Source: Acorus gramineus (taxonomy: Eukaryota; Streptophyta; Magnoliopsida; Acorales; Acoraceae). From it: a stretch of 64,000 nucleotides of DNA. The stretch's first letter is position 1; each line of letters opens with the position of its first letter. Location: the NCBI GenBank assembly GCA_030737835.1, contig JAUJYN010000013.1:598205-662204 (forward strand). The letters are read 5' to 3'. The notes beneath the pieces are model-generated. The model had not been told where the DNA came from. It did no database searches and saw nothing but the letters and a program-made list of their open reading frames with translations. Positions 45,901-56,349 of the stretch are shown piece after piece. Made by a program: the position numbers and the translations under genes.

Positions 45901-47735
45901 GTGCATCCTCCAGAGCAATATAAGCCAGAAAGCCCTCGCATCCACCCTGAAGGAGTCTCCACGCCTGCATGGACGACACGAACCCCAGAGGAGCTACGTC
46001 TCGATCGCCCACGAACTGGAAGGACCTCCGACCAGGAAGGTGGAACGACACCGACTTGGCGAAACAGTCGATGCTGGCATGACTAGCTGCAAGCCAATCC
46101 ATCCCCAGGATGGCATCAAAATCCGCCATCGCAAGCTCCACCAGCTCCACCGGAAACTCATGCTCCGCGATCTCCACCGTGCACCCTCGGTACACCGAAC
46201 TGAGGAGAATCCGGTCTCCCACGGGCAATGCTACCTCTAACACAGCATCTAGAGGAGCGGACGCCACACCCGTCCGTCTCGCGAAAGCAGGAGACACGAA
46301 CGAGTGGGTGGCTCCGGAATCAAATAGCACATAAGCAGGAAGCTGGGAGATCTGAACAATACCTTTGACCACGCTGCCTGATGCCTGGGCCTCCTCTGCT
46401 GAAAGCGCTGCCACTCGGCCCTGGACGAACTGAGGCTGAGGAGCAGGGGCACGCCTCGCCTGCTGCGCTGGCTGCCTCCTCTGATCAGCACGGCCACCCT
46501 GTGGCTGCTGCTGCTGACGCTGAGGCTGCTGCTGCGGCTGGCGCTGAGGCTGCTGCTGCGCTGCTGCTGAAACTGCTGCTGGAACGGCCGCTGCTGCAAC
46601 TGCTGCTGCTGGGGCATCACTGCTGGTCGGCCAGCGTCAGGGCAATTATACAGAATATGCCCGACGCGCTGACAGTGATAACAGCGCCTCGTCTCTGGCC
46701 GCCTCATCTGGACCGGCACTGCTGCGATGGGTGCTGGGCCTCGCGCTGGCACCACATCTGCTGGAAGAGAGGGAGCCGCTGACTGCTCGAAACGGGCCCT
46801 CTTCTTCTTCCGCTGCCCTCTGTCCTGACCTCTGGGTGGCCTCTGGTCTGTCGTCGGGGTCGGAGCCCGCACCTGGATCCCGAGGTCTCTCTCGACTGTC
46901 TTCGCCCGTGAGACCAAGTCGGAGAACCTCGTGAAAGCATGGGCGGTGACGTGCACTCGGATGGCACTGCTGAGACCGAGCTCGAACCGACGGCACCTCG
47001 ACACCTCGTCCATCACCAGAGCTGGAGCGAATCGGGACAGCCTCGTGAACTGCGTGGAGTAGTCAGCGACGGACATGGTGCCCTGAGTCAGCTGCTCAAA
47101 CTCCCGCTCCACTATCTGTCGCGTCGAGAAGGGGAAATACTCCTCCAAGAAATATCCCCTGAATCCCGCCCACGTGAGCTGCTCCAATCCCTCTGGAATG
47201 TCAACTGATCTAGTAGCCCACCAGTCGGCGGCGCTACCCTTCAGCATAAACGCAGCCAGGGAGACTCTCTGGCGGTCTGTGCAAAGCATCGTGGAGAAGA
47301 TGGTATCCACCTCCATCAGCCATCTCTCTGGAGCAAGGGGGTCCTCCGTCTGACCCTGGAACTCGGGAGGATGGAGCTTCAGGAAGGCTGAGAGTCCACT
47401 CTGCTGCCCTCGCTGCTGCCTCTAGCCCCATCTCCCTCTCCTGAGGATCCTGAACTCTGGCCGCCGGAATCTCCACCACGGGGACTGGGGGTGTATCAGG
47501 CACCACAGGCGGATCTGCCGCCAAGGGAACCTGCGGTACTGCCTCGCGGGCTGCCCGCAGCTCCCGAATCTCCCGCGCCTGATCTGCCAACACCCTCGTC
47601 TGGGTCTCTACCAAATCTGCTAACCGCGCAAACGCGCGCTCCCAGGCAGGAGGCTCCTGCGCTGAATCTGGCCTCACTCCTGAGGACTCACCAATAGCAT
47701 CCTCGACTCTGGCAGGTCCGGAAACCTCCAAGGGT
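42980..47735 (-). mobile_element. gag-pol interior of element 2 (fossil)
   Basis: Read on the minus strand, the order is gag with a retrotrans_gag-like core and a CCHC knuckle (about 47.7-46.3 kb); then protease with an [10 protein letters not shown] active site, reverse transcriptase with FIDD, and RNase H (about 46.4-44.1 kb); then integrase with an HHCC-like zinc region and core, ending in a chromodomain-like segment (about 44.3-43.0 kb). This pol order and the C-terminal chromodomain define a chromovirus; the long LTRs and sequence style fit Tekay/Del. About four breaks are spread over the region, so no single product is expected. Confidence 0.88.
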
Positions 47736-47889
47736 CGAGAGGGACCACGTCCGCGCCTAGAGGAGGCATATCAGCAACCTAAGAAAACCAGACACTAGGA
47801 TCAGAATACGCATATAGAAATCCTAGGACTCATCTCTATGAAAAGGAAGACACTTGGCTCTGACAGGACCAGGCTCTGATACCAACTTT

Positions 47890-50137
47890 TGTCACGCCCC
47901 AGGGCGGCCGTCCCCGGGACGCGGCAAGTGTATATATGATATCAGTAACAGAGTTCAATAATATACCACAAACAACAACTAAAATGACACACAGATAAAA
48001 GCAGGGCTGACATAATATATACACCAAATGCGGAAGCTAAAAGACTGAGTCTGTAGTCAAAACATACTACAGACTCGATACATAATCATAAGTCCTGTGA
48101 GAGCCAACATGTCCAAATATATACACAATAAAATCCATACATAATCCAACTAGGTGCCCAAGCACAGAATATATACATACAACTGAAAGAAGGGTGCTGA
48201 TGGCCTCAAAAACTCGTGGGACGCGGCGCTACTCCTCTACTGGTGTAGTCGCTCGGGAAGCTCCTCCCTCAGAGATCACTGAAAAGATAATATGCGAGGG
48301 GTGAGCCACACGCTCAGTGAATAGCACAACCCATGCATACAGTTCATATTAACCACATTTAATCAAGCCACAAGCCCAAAGTATAAATCAAATCCGGGGG
48401 TTCGTCACATCGCCGAACCCCATACCCTCACCCTCACCCTCACCCTCAATAGGTGACCTAGGATGTTGGGACTTAACGGGTTGATAATCATCCATACATA
48501 ATCCTGTGGGTCGTCGCATCGCCGGCCCACTATACCCTCACCCTCACCTCTCAACAGGTGACCTAGGCTCTTGGGACTGACTAGGCTGTTGGTCACCCTC
48601 GGTCCACCGATAGTCTCTCCCCACTCCGTAGGTCGTTTGGCCACTTCCACGTTCAGCGCAGTCCTTCACCAAATCAGGAGGCGCCTACTGATGGAAGCCC
48701 CTGCACGGGACAACCTTTCTAACGCCGGGGTAGTCTCTACACAGATCCAACGGAGGGAACAGAACAGCCTATCCATCGCATATGATCCACTCGGATCCGC
48801 TGACAGCACCTCTCTACCACGGCCACCTCACCGCGCCCCATGCCCACCACACTGCCTCGCCGCGCCTAGCACCCGCGCACCCTGCACGCCCTCCCGCGCA
48901 CACTGCCCTCGGCCACCACCTCACGCATGCACCACCCCTACCCCGACCAGCACCTCGCGCACGCACCACCACTGCCCGCCAGCACCTCGCGCACGCACCA
49001 CCACTGCCCGCACGTCTAGCACCCGCGCGACCAGCTCCTCGCGCCCAGACCAGTGCGACCAGCACCTCGCGCCCAGACCAGCGCGACCAGCACCTCGCGC
49101 GCAGCTCGCCATCAGCTCCTCGCGCACAGCTCCCTAGCTGGCCTCCAGCTCTCCCCGAGCGCACGCACGCGCGCGCCCTGCCAGCCCCTGCGCCTGAGCT
49201 GCCCGAGGCCACCAGCCCACACGCCAGCACTGCCAGCCCCTCCAGCACACCCAGCACGACCAGCTCCTCGCACCAGACCCGCGCACACCCGCGCGCACGC
49301 CGCGCGCACGCACGCCCGCGCACGCCCAGCCTGTGCGCTGCCTGAGCCGCTGCCGCTGCTGCCTGCTGCTCGGGACAGGGCTTGCCACTGCTCGAGCACC
49401 TCCACCCCCACCCAAAAGGCCTCCGACCGCCTCCGACCGCCTCCCACAGCCCCCCGACGGCCACCCACCACCGCCGACCACCACCCAACCCCAAATCCAT
49501 CCCCCTAGCATACATCTATGCAAGGAAAGAGAAGAAAAAGACCTTACCAAGGGGAGGAAGCGAAGTCCGGGTGCTCTCCGCGCACCGAAACCCTTCTCAA
49601 CGGTTCTCTTACGCCCCGATCTATCACGGCCCTCGAAATGGCCCGAAACAGAGGAGAGAGAGGGGAGGTCAGGGAGGCTAGGGTCGCCGGAAAGGGGATT
49701 TGAAAACACCGGAGTGTAGATCGGGACCCGATCTACACTTCTCGTGCTTTAGGTTTTTAGGTTTGAGGGGTCTAGGGGGCTCAAAAGGGAGAAAAAGAGA
49801 GAGAGGAGAGAGAAAAGCTCTTTGGTAGGGATGATGAATAGTAACTCGAAATTTTAGATCCCACCCTTATATAGTGTGCGACTTAAAAACCCAGATACGC
49901 CCCGGAACTGTGAAATTTTGGAAACGTTGCCGGAATTCGATGAAATTTTCATGAGTGGCTTAAAATGGCACCAGGACACATAATATGCAGTTAGATTTTC
50001 AATCGGAGTCCTCTAACTCAGGACGATAGCTAACAGTCCAAAATTATGCGGTTCCGATCGAAAAATGCAAAAATTTCAAAAACTGCTAAAATGCTCCAAT
50101 GGTTACCAGCAGGCCAAAAAGTGACACATATATAACA
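47890..50137 (-). repeat. 5' LTR of element 2 (fossil)
   Basis: 2,248 bp, from TGTCACGCCCC to CACATATATAACA on the plus strand. It shares both ends with the solo LTR and its distal part with 40442-42933, but is shorter than either, so it has lost material internally. Confidence 0.88.
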
Positions 50138-50804
50138 GAGAGCCCCCATAGTTGGGAACTACGATAGCAGTCAAGGAATGACTTCAATGACTCAGTTGCT
50201 TCAGATACATTTCATTTTTTTTTATCGTGGATGGAATTTATATTTCATATATACTTTAATGATGTTAAATCAATTGTATCACAGGCATATGAATCCCTTT
50301 TTTATTCTACTCAAATGAGTGAAGGATCAAATTTTTTTGAAGAATGGAGGAGGAGCACAGATTTTTGATTGTCATGTGTAATGTTAATTTTTAAAATACA
50401 CTAGTATACTTGATTTCATTTAATGAGTTCATTACAAAAATTAACATAGATAAATTTATATTACAGGTGCTAGATGGAGTTTGGAGTCTTACACAATTCA
50501 AGGTTGTCTGGACTGCTTTTGTCTCTTGGAGTTGCATCTATTTCCATATTCAGTGGAGTGGAGTTGTCCTCAAACATTATAGTGTGTGTGTTATGCATTT
50601 TGCGATTATATTTTGTATTGTGGAATTCTTATTATATTATGTATTGTGGAATTCTGAATGTAGTGTGTTGAATTTCAAAATGTAATGTGTTGAATTTGAG
50701 GTGACAGCCTTGAGAATTTTAAGGTTCAGGGGAATCTCATCAAGACTCAATAGCAATCTTCCTTGACACACCCACATAAAACATCTTCCCAAAGATGTTC
50801 AGTT
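50138..50804. other. Intergenic DNA between element 2 and a tandem repeat
   Basis: The first 80 bases translate to a SSQGMTSMTQLLQ-like string that could be a decayed exon of the FAR1-like gene, but this is only a hint. The rest is AT-rich with the repeated word TATTGTGGAATTCT (about 50615-50655). Confidence 0.3.
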
Positions 50805-51184
50805 ATCTTTCAATAATATATACAAACCAAGAACACTGTCTTTACAAAATTCAAACTGCTTCAGTTAACAGGCATTGCGATGGAGCACTCAAGCAATTGG
50901 AGTCAAGTGGGGGACTTATGCATTTCTCTTTCATGAGTATTTGAACAGTGAAGTGATAATCACATCTTACATGAAACAAGAATGAAAAGAGACTGTCTTT
51001 CAATAATATATACAAACCAAGAACACTGTCTTTACAAAATTCAAACTGCTTCAGTTAACAGGCATTGCGATGGAGCACTCAAGCAATTGGAGTCAAGTGG
51101 GAGACTTATGCATTTCTCTTTCATGAGTATTTGGACAGTGAAGTGATAATCACATCTTACATGAAACAAGAATGAAAAGAGACT
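50805..51184. repeat. 190-bp tandem duplication
   Basis: CTTTCAATAATATATACAAA to GAATGAAAAGAGACT is present twice (about 50805-50994 and 50995-51184) with only about two base differences. It lies about 0.85 kb downstream of the 52.0-kb minus-strand coding region and may fall in or near its 3' flank. Confidence 0.9.
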
Positions 51185-52035
51185 ATAGGGAAGTTTACAA
51201 TACATTAAACTTGTACAAAAATTTATTCTAGTGGACAACCATATAGCTTTCCCACATTCTTTTTTTTAATATATAACCCTTGTTCAGAAAGGGTCAATTT
51301 CTTATAAGTTCATTGACAACTTCAACATAATGCTCCATGCATGAGGGGAGAAAGAAAAACAATGGATACAATGCATCAACAGAAAAAAGTCCAACTGTTC
51401 AAGAACTCATCCAACTTGACACACAAATAAAACAGATAAAAACATCAAAGCACCCTCATCAAATTCGAAAACATTATTTTTGCCTGGAACATTATTTCTA
51501 GTTAATATGAAGTTACTCTTTACAAAACGAGTCCTGGATCATTATGAGTTTGAATCAGCATGCAGTGTAGAAATCGTGATGTCATCTTTGCAGACACAAA
51601 CACAAGGCGACAATGCAGAATGGCATGAAACATAAATAAAATAACTTGAAGAACATATTCTATATAGTATTCAGTGAACTGATTAATTTTTACACCTTCA
51701 CAATCTACAACTTCATGGACAATGCAATGAGGTTGAGCCATCCAGAGTTGAGCACTTCACATGGAACCCACAGGACACAGTTGAAGATCCCTCTCATTAT
51801 AAAATTATACAACCTTCCAAAAAACTACCATGAACCTCATGTCCCCATCTCCTACACCAACACATAGCTTCCTCTGTTATGCTTCCAGAAACATCAAAAT
51901 GAAACATTCATTCAAATACTAATTCAAATACAAACTTTCATAACCATACACATTCCTTCAAACACAGATGTCCACAACCATAACCTATTGTCCCAAATCA
52001 AAATTACAACTCCAAGGCATCAAAACCAACCAAAA
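51185..52035. other. 3' flank of the RNase H1-N/membrane gene
   Basis: No second gene is supported. Candidate poly(A) signals for the minus-strand gene are plentiful in this AT-rich stretch but none can be singled out. Confidence 0.35.
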
Positions 52036-52452
52036 TTACATGTGATAAAAAATGAGGATGAGAATTGTGAGAATCAGGACCAACAAGAAAATAGTACAAC
52101 CGAACATGGCAAGTATGATATGAGTGATAGGCAAAACAACTGATGTAGGTGGGCATTCATGTGGATGCTGAGCTTGTACTACCTCTCTTTGCAGTGGATC
52201 AGTTTGGGAAATCATGCATGTAGGTGCTGAGCTTGAACTACCTCTCTTTGAAGAGGTCAGCAATGGAGTGGAATGGTCAGTAGTGGAGTGGACGGCATGC
52301 TTGGTAACAAATTCATTGGCCTCCTCAAGATTTTGGAAGCCCCTGAATATTGGCTCTCGAAACTCATGTATTTGTGCTTTGCATTCAGGCCAATTCGTAT
52401 ACACGCCTGGGGTCCTGCCTATTGCAACTGCGTAATACTTAAATTTTGCCAT
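52036..52452 (-). CDS. RNase H1 N-terminal (hybrid-binding/viroplasmin) domain protein with C-terminal membrane helix
   Basis: 138 codons. Residues 1-50 match the RNase H1 N-terminal domain (Cauli_VI/viroplasmin fold): KYYAVAIGRTPGVYTNWPEC, then FRGFQNLEEANEF. In RNase H1 this domain grips RNA/DNA hybrids or double-stranded RNA; no RNase H catalytic domain follows. A polar Ser/Thr-rich linker (about 52-107) leads to a strong hydrophobic segment (about 109-135) ending FYHM, so the protein looks tail-anchored with its N-terminus in the cytosol. The ATG at 52452 is chosen over one 27 bases upstream, which would fall inside the predicted intron: TTTTATTGTAG at 52467-52457 is a good acceptor. The donor is AAAAG/GTATTC at 53235/53234. 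No breaks. The function is unknown to me. Confidence 0.75.
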   Translation of the reverse strand: MAKFKYYAVAIGRTPGVYTNWPECKAQIHEFREPIFRGFQNLEEANEFVTKHAVHSTTDHSTPLLTSSKRGSSSSAPTCMISQTDPLQREVVQAQHPHECPPTSVVLPITHIILAMFGCTIFLLVLILTILILIFYHM

Positions 52453-52456
52453 GAAC

Positions 52457-53234
52457 CTACAATAAAACATATCATTCATCTCATATCATTTCAAAAATTA
52501 GTACATGATTCAAACCAACTCAAATAATGAATCCAAATGAGCATACATAAAAAACCCAATGAACCAAACTATCAAAAATTACATACCCACTAAAGATTTC
52601 AGTGGAAAATGAGAAATAAAGGCAAACAGAAAAAAGAAAGCTACTACAAATAGCATTGCACTAAACCCAAGAAGCAAAAGAAAAAAAATCATATGAAGGA
52701 CCACAAGAGAAGAGAATAAGACCCATTCAATTCATGTCATCATCATCATCACAGTTTTTTTCTTTTTTTTTTTCAAGTGAAGGGTAGGCATTCAATCTCA
52801 ATTTATTACTTAGAATTGAAAACCCAAAACAGAAAAACAAATACAAAGGCTACATGTCATATACATTCTCTCTCCACAAGTTTAATAAGAACTTAAAAAC
52901 ATTTCCCCCTTCAAGCCTGAATAGCCTGTCAGAAAAAAAAAAAAAAAATTTTCCAATGTGGATCAACAATAGATATCATGTAATTGATATAAAACCATTT
53001 TCAATGAAAATTTCCCTGATAAAAGGCAATTGTTAGACACCCATAAATAATCATCCCCCTCTTCAAATCCCCTTCCCAACAATATAAGCATCTCTAACAA
53101 TTCTTACAAAAAATTAAAATGGTAAGATCCACCATATTATCAGATCTATGTCTAGTTCCAAAGAGTTGCAGAGTTTAAAATGGTTATATTTGGAACCCAC
53201 AAAAAAAAATTAAAAACTTCAGAGCCAAGAATAC
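52457..53234 (-). other. 5' UTR intron of the RNase H1-N/membrane gene (predicted)
   Basis: A 778-bp minus-strand intron with GT at 53234-53233 and a pyrimidine-rich stretch plus AG at 52458-52457. Exon 1 (about 53235-53395) would be non-coding. It contains T-rich tracts (52757-52775 and 52938-52952, plus strand) but no recognised element. Confidence 0.55.
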
Positions 53235-53420
53235 CTTTTCACTTGCAATGATGTCTTGCAAATTTGCCTTCTCACTTCAAATCAGTCCAAATTCCATGTA
53301 TTAGATGACCCAAAGAAGTGGGAGAGGAAAAAAATCAACTTTTCCTGAGATCTTGTTCAATGAATCCCTCCCAATAAAACCCATAGAAGAGAGAGCGAGA
53401 AAGACCCGGTTGGGGATTCA

Positions 53421-53428
53421 TTTATAGA
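53421..53428 (-). promoter_or_regulatory. TATA box of the RNase H1-N/membrane gene
   Basis: On the minus strand this reads TCTATAAATG. Transcription would start near 53390-53400, placing the predicted donor site about 160 bp into the transcript. CT-rich leader sequence (CTCGCTCTCTCTTC) follows, as is common near plant start sites. Confidence 0.6.
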
Positions 53429-53432
53429 GACC

Positions 53433-53655
53433 CAAGCAGATGAGCTGATAAAGAAGATTGAAGAGCTCCAAGTGGGGCACGCCCGCCTCAAGCAGTAGGT
53501 GTCGAAGCTCCTTCCGGGCGACGGCGGCGGCCGTGGTGGCGGGGACCGGAGATCGGATATCAGGCAACAGAGGTCCCAGTCGGTGTCCCCTTAGAGGTCG
53601 ACGTTGGCCATCACAACAAGGAAGATGAACTGGGGCTTCGATGGCGGTGGCGGCA
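53433..53655 (+). pseudogene. Fragment of a PAS/Raf-like protein kinase gene (N-terminal region)
   Basis: The plus-strand frame reads ADELIKKIEELQVGHARLKQ, then a glycine-rich tract, DRRSDIRQQRSQSVSP and a further stretch to about 53655. This resembles the N-terminus of plant Raf-like kinases that carry a PAS domain. Two in-frame stops (near 53496 and 53592) and the absence of PAS and kinase domains show it is a dead piece. It abuts the TATA box of the divergent minus-strand gene. The assignment rests on memory of the family motif. Confidence 0.5.
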
Positions 53656-53973
53656 GTGGTGGTGGCGAGGGGCGACGGCGTCGGAAGGCGGTGGTTACAG
53701 GTGGGTTTTCGAAGGGGGGCGGTTATGGGTTTCGAAAAGAAGAGATGTACCTGATTTGAAAGAGGGGCGGTTATGGGTTTCGAAAGAGGAGCGGTCTGTG
53801 GTTGTTGCTTGGTGGTCGGCGGATTGAGGCAGTCGGTGATTGCTGCTCGGTGGTTTCGAAAGAGGGGTTAGGGTTTTTGGTTTGTTTTGAGGGAAGAGAG
53901 AGACCCTGCGTGATCGTAGACGGAAGGAGAGAAGGAGACTGAGTATTTCCCTCTGTTTCTGTTAAGTTACCAT

Positions 53974-53989
53974 CACGTGAGAGCACGTG
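53974..53989. promoter_or_regulatory. Two G-boxes (CACGTG) 10 bp apart
   Basis: CACGTG occurs at 53974-53979 and 53984-53989, so the two sites face the same side of the helix. They lie about 285 bp before the pectate lyase start codon and about 550 bp from the TATA box of the divergent gene. G-boxes bind bZIP and bHLH factors (light, abscisic acid). Which gene they serve is not shown by the sequence. Confidence 0.6.
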
Positions 53990-54110
53990 ATAAACTTGCC
54001 AGACGTCGTCTTCCTATTGGTCGAAACAGAGATCCTCTGTTATTTCAAAACAGAGGTTCCGAACCCATCTTTCCGGAACAATATGCAATTTTTCCAAATA
54101 ATAATAAAAA

Positions 54111-54118
54111 ATATATAT
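54111..54118 (+). promoter_or_regulatory. Candidate TATA box of the pectate lyase gene
   Basis: ATATATAT in an A-rich context, about 160 bp before the start codon, predicting a leader of about 130 nt. It is a weak call because the surroundings are AT-rich. Confidence 0.4.
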
Positions 54119-54273
54119 CTTTCGTACGTGCAACCACGTCTACACATCAAGTCGTGCCAACTACCCAGTACTTGCAGGTATACACGAATTCGTCCCCAAC
54201 AAAAACCCCAGCTATTAATCTCTCTCTCCCCACTCCATTTTCAACTGCAAAACACCACCCAAAACCCAAAACC

Positions 54274-56222
54274 ATGGCCACCCAAACCTTCCAACACCCA
54301 CTCCTCTCATACCTTCTCATATGCATTGCATTTGCCCCTCTCGCGCTCTCCTCGCCCATAACCCTCAACGTGATCGACGCGTGCTGGCGCGCCAACCCAA
54401 ACTGGGCGAGCAACCGCAGATCGCTCGCGGACTGCGCGGTCGGCTTCGGCAAGTCCGCACTCGGCGGAAAATTCGGTAACATATACGTCGTCAACGACGC
54501 CTCCGACGACCCCATTGATCCCAAACCAGGGACGCTACGCCACGCAGTCATCCAAACGCGGCCGCTGTGGATCGTGTTTTCAAAAGACATGTTCATAACG
54601 TTGGAGAATGAGCTGATCGTGAACAGCTTCAAGACCATCGACGGGAGGGGTGTCGAAGTTGAGATCGGGCGCGGGCCTTGCATCACCATTCAAGGGGTGA
54701 GCCACGTCGTGATACACGGGATCGGCGTCCGTGATTGCGCGCGCGGGAAGCCCGGGCTCGTGCGGAGCACGCCGAGCCATGTCGGGAAGCGGAGGGGGTC
54801 GGACGGGGACGCGATTAAGATTATGGCGTCGTCGTATGTTTGGGTGGATCACTGTTCGCTCTCGCATGCGTTTGATGGGCTTATTGATGTCACGCATGGT
54901 TCCACTGCTGTGACCATCTCTAATAACTACTTTTCGAACCATGATAAGGTGGGATATGTTGATGTTTTGTGAGTTTATTTTTGGGTTTTGGTCGTTTGAT
55001 TGTTGGATTGAAGAGATTGGATGCGCAGGTGATGCTGTTTGGACACATGGATGGCTTTGTGGCGGACAAGAAAATGAAGGTTACGGTTGTTTTTAACCAT
55101 TTTGGACAAGGTTTGGTGCAGAGGATGCCAAGGTGAGTGACCATGATATTTGTTTATATAATCAGGTGAAATATAGTCAACGATGATTGCTCCATGGAAA
55201 GACAATTGTCAATAGTTAAAAGGGTTATTGTGGGATGTTACATAAAGAATTAGAGAATATTAATAAATATCAATTATTTTAAAATCAATTAAAAGGAGAC
55301 AGATCATTCTATTAATTTTGACAGAATAAATAGTTTTTTTAATGCTATAATAAAAAAATTTATCATATTTTGGATGACCAAATCAATTCCCAAAATAAAC
55401 AATTCAACACCGGTTGAACCAGTGACACTTGTTTTAGGTTGCATAACACAATTTTAAATCCACGATTGACTTAAATCTGCATTTAAGCTGATCTTTTGAA
55501 AATATCATTTTTCTTATTTTATAAAATTCTATTTTTTTTTAAAAAAAAGTTGAATTTGATTTTCAAAAGCTCACAACGAAATGTGTGTTTGGTTCGGTCT
55601 CGTTTGGCTTAAAACAGATTCAATAACGTAAAATCAGTATAAAAAAATGAAACCAAACATTGCCTTTAGTCATGTTTGATGTGGATGTATAAAACAACAT
55701 TGGAAGAATAATCGTTTGATCGTGTTACAATTTGGACGTGGTGAAAGTATTAATACGTGCATGCATGCAATGGATGAGGCAGGGTGAGAATGGGGTACGC
55801 GCACGTGGCAAATAACAGGTACGATGAGTGGGAGATGTATGCCGTGGGTGGAAGCTCCAACCCAACAATACTCAGCCAAGGAAACTACTATGCTGCTCCT
55901 AATAATCCCTTCCTCAAACAGGTTAATATTGTCCCCTCCTCCCTCGACAGTGCAACATCGATTCTGATTTTGATGAAGGCATGTAAATTTGTTTTTATGG
56001 CAGGTCACAAAGAGAGAGAGTGGTGGATGGAAGAAGTGGAAGTGGAGGTCCACAATGGATGCGTTTGAAAACGGTGCCTACTTTGTCCAGTCAGGGTGGG
56101 GAAGTTGTGTGCCTTCTTATACTCCATCTCAGTCTTTCTATGTCGCTAAGGGTTTGTCAGTGCCTGCTCTTACAGCTGATGCTGGTGTTCTTAGGTGTTC
56201 TGTTGGAAAATCATGTGTCTAA
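54274..56222 (+). CDS. Pectate lyase (polysaccharide lyase family 1), four exons
   Basis: Exons at 54274-54948, 55029-55132, 55783-55921 and 56004-56222 join in phase to 378 codons; all introns are GT-AG. A signal peptide covers about residues 1-26, so the enzyme acts in the cell wall, cleaving de-esterified homogalacturonan by beta-elimination with Ca2+. The PL1 parallel beta-helix runs from ACWRANPNW (about 36) onward. Visible hallmarks are GTLRHAVIQ (86-94), SDGDAI (176-181), VWVDH (189-193), DGLID (201-205) and R257-M-P-R-V-R262, the RxPxxR catalytic-arginine motif. The usual CRHGY after QRMPR is VRMGY here, a loss of the conserved Cys. Exon 1 could be read from further upstream, but the ATG at 54274 gives the signal peptide. 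No breaks. The second intron is 650 bp and AT-rich. Confidence 0.92.
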
Positions 56223-56349
56223 GTGTTTCTTCTTCTGTAATTTAGATACATTTTGCATGTGATGCTCAAACAGATGTTGCATCAGTGATCCATGCATAAA
56301 TGCAGGTGTCTTCGGCTTTTTAAATGTTTCAAAAGTTGTGAGAGATGTT

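Larger units (their letters stand above)
40442..50137 (-). mobile_element. Ty3 LTR retrotransposon, Tekay/Del-like fossil, element 2
   Basis: A minus-strand element with LTR-derived ends at 40442-42933 and 47890-50137 around a coding interior. It has a primer site for initiator tRNA-Met at about 47870-47884 and a purine-rich tract (minus strand) at about 42934-42950. No target duplication is visible and the LTRs differ in length, so the ends have been altered. The interior is the best-preserved retroelement coding in the window, with about four breaks. The LTRs match at roughly 98-99% over the last 290 bp by eye, so the element is young. Confidence 0.88.

Noticed and set aside
43587-47208. 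Plus-strand open frames opposite the gag-pol region
   Set aside because: They mirror the minus-strand retroelement coding and show no similarity of their own.
51520-51741. 73-codon minus-strand frame downstream of the RNase H1-N gene
   Set aside because: No recognisable domain and no splice signals joining it to the gene; probably 3' flank.
55430-55670. Possible MITE in the second pectate lyase intron (GTGTGTTTGGTTCGG near 55588)
   Set aside because: A single end-like string was seen; I could not find a matching opposite end or a target duplication.
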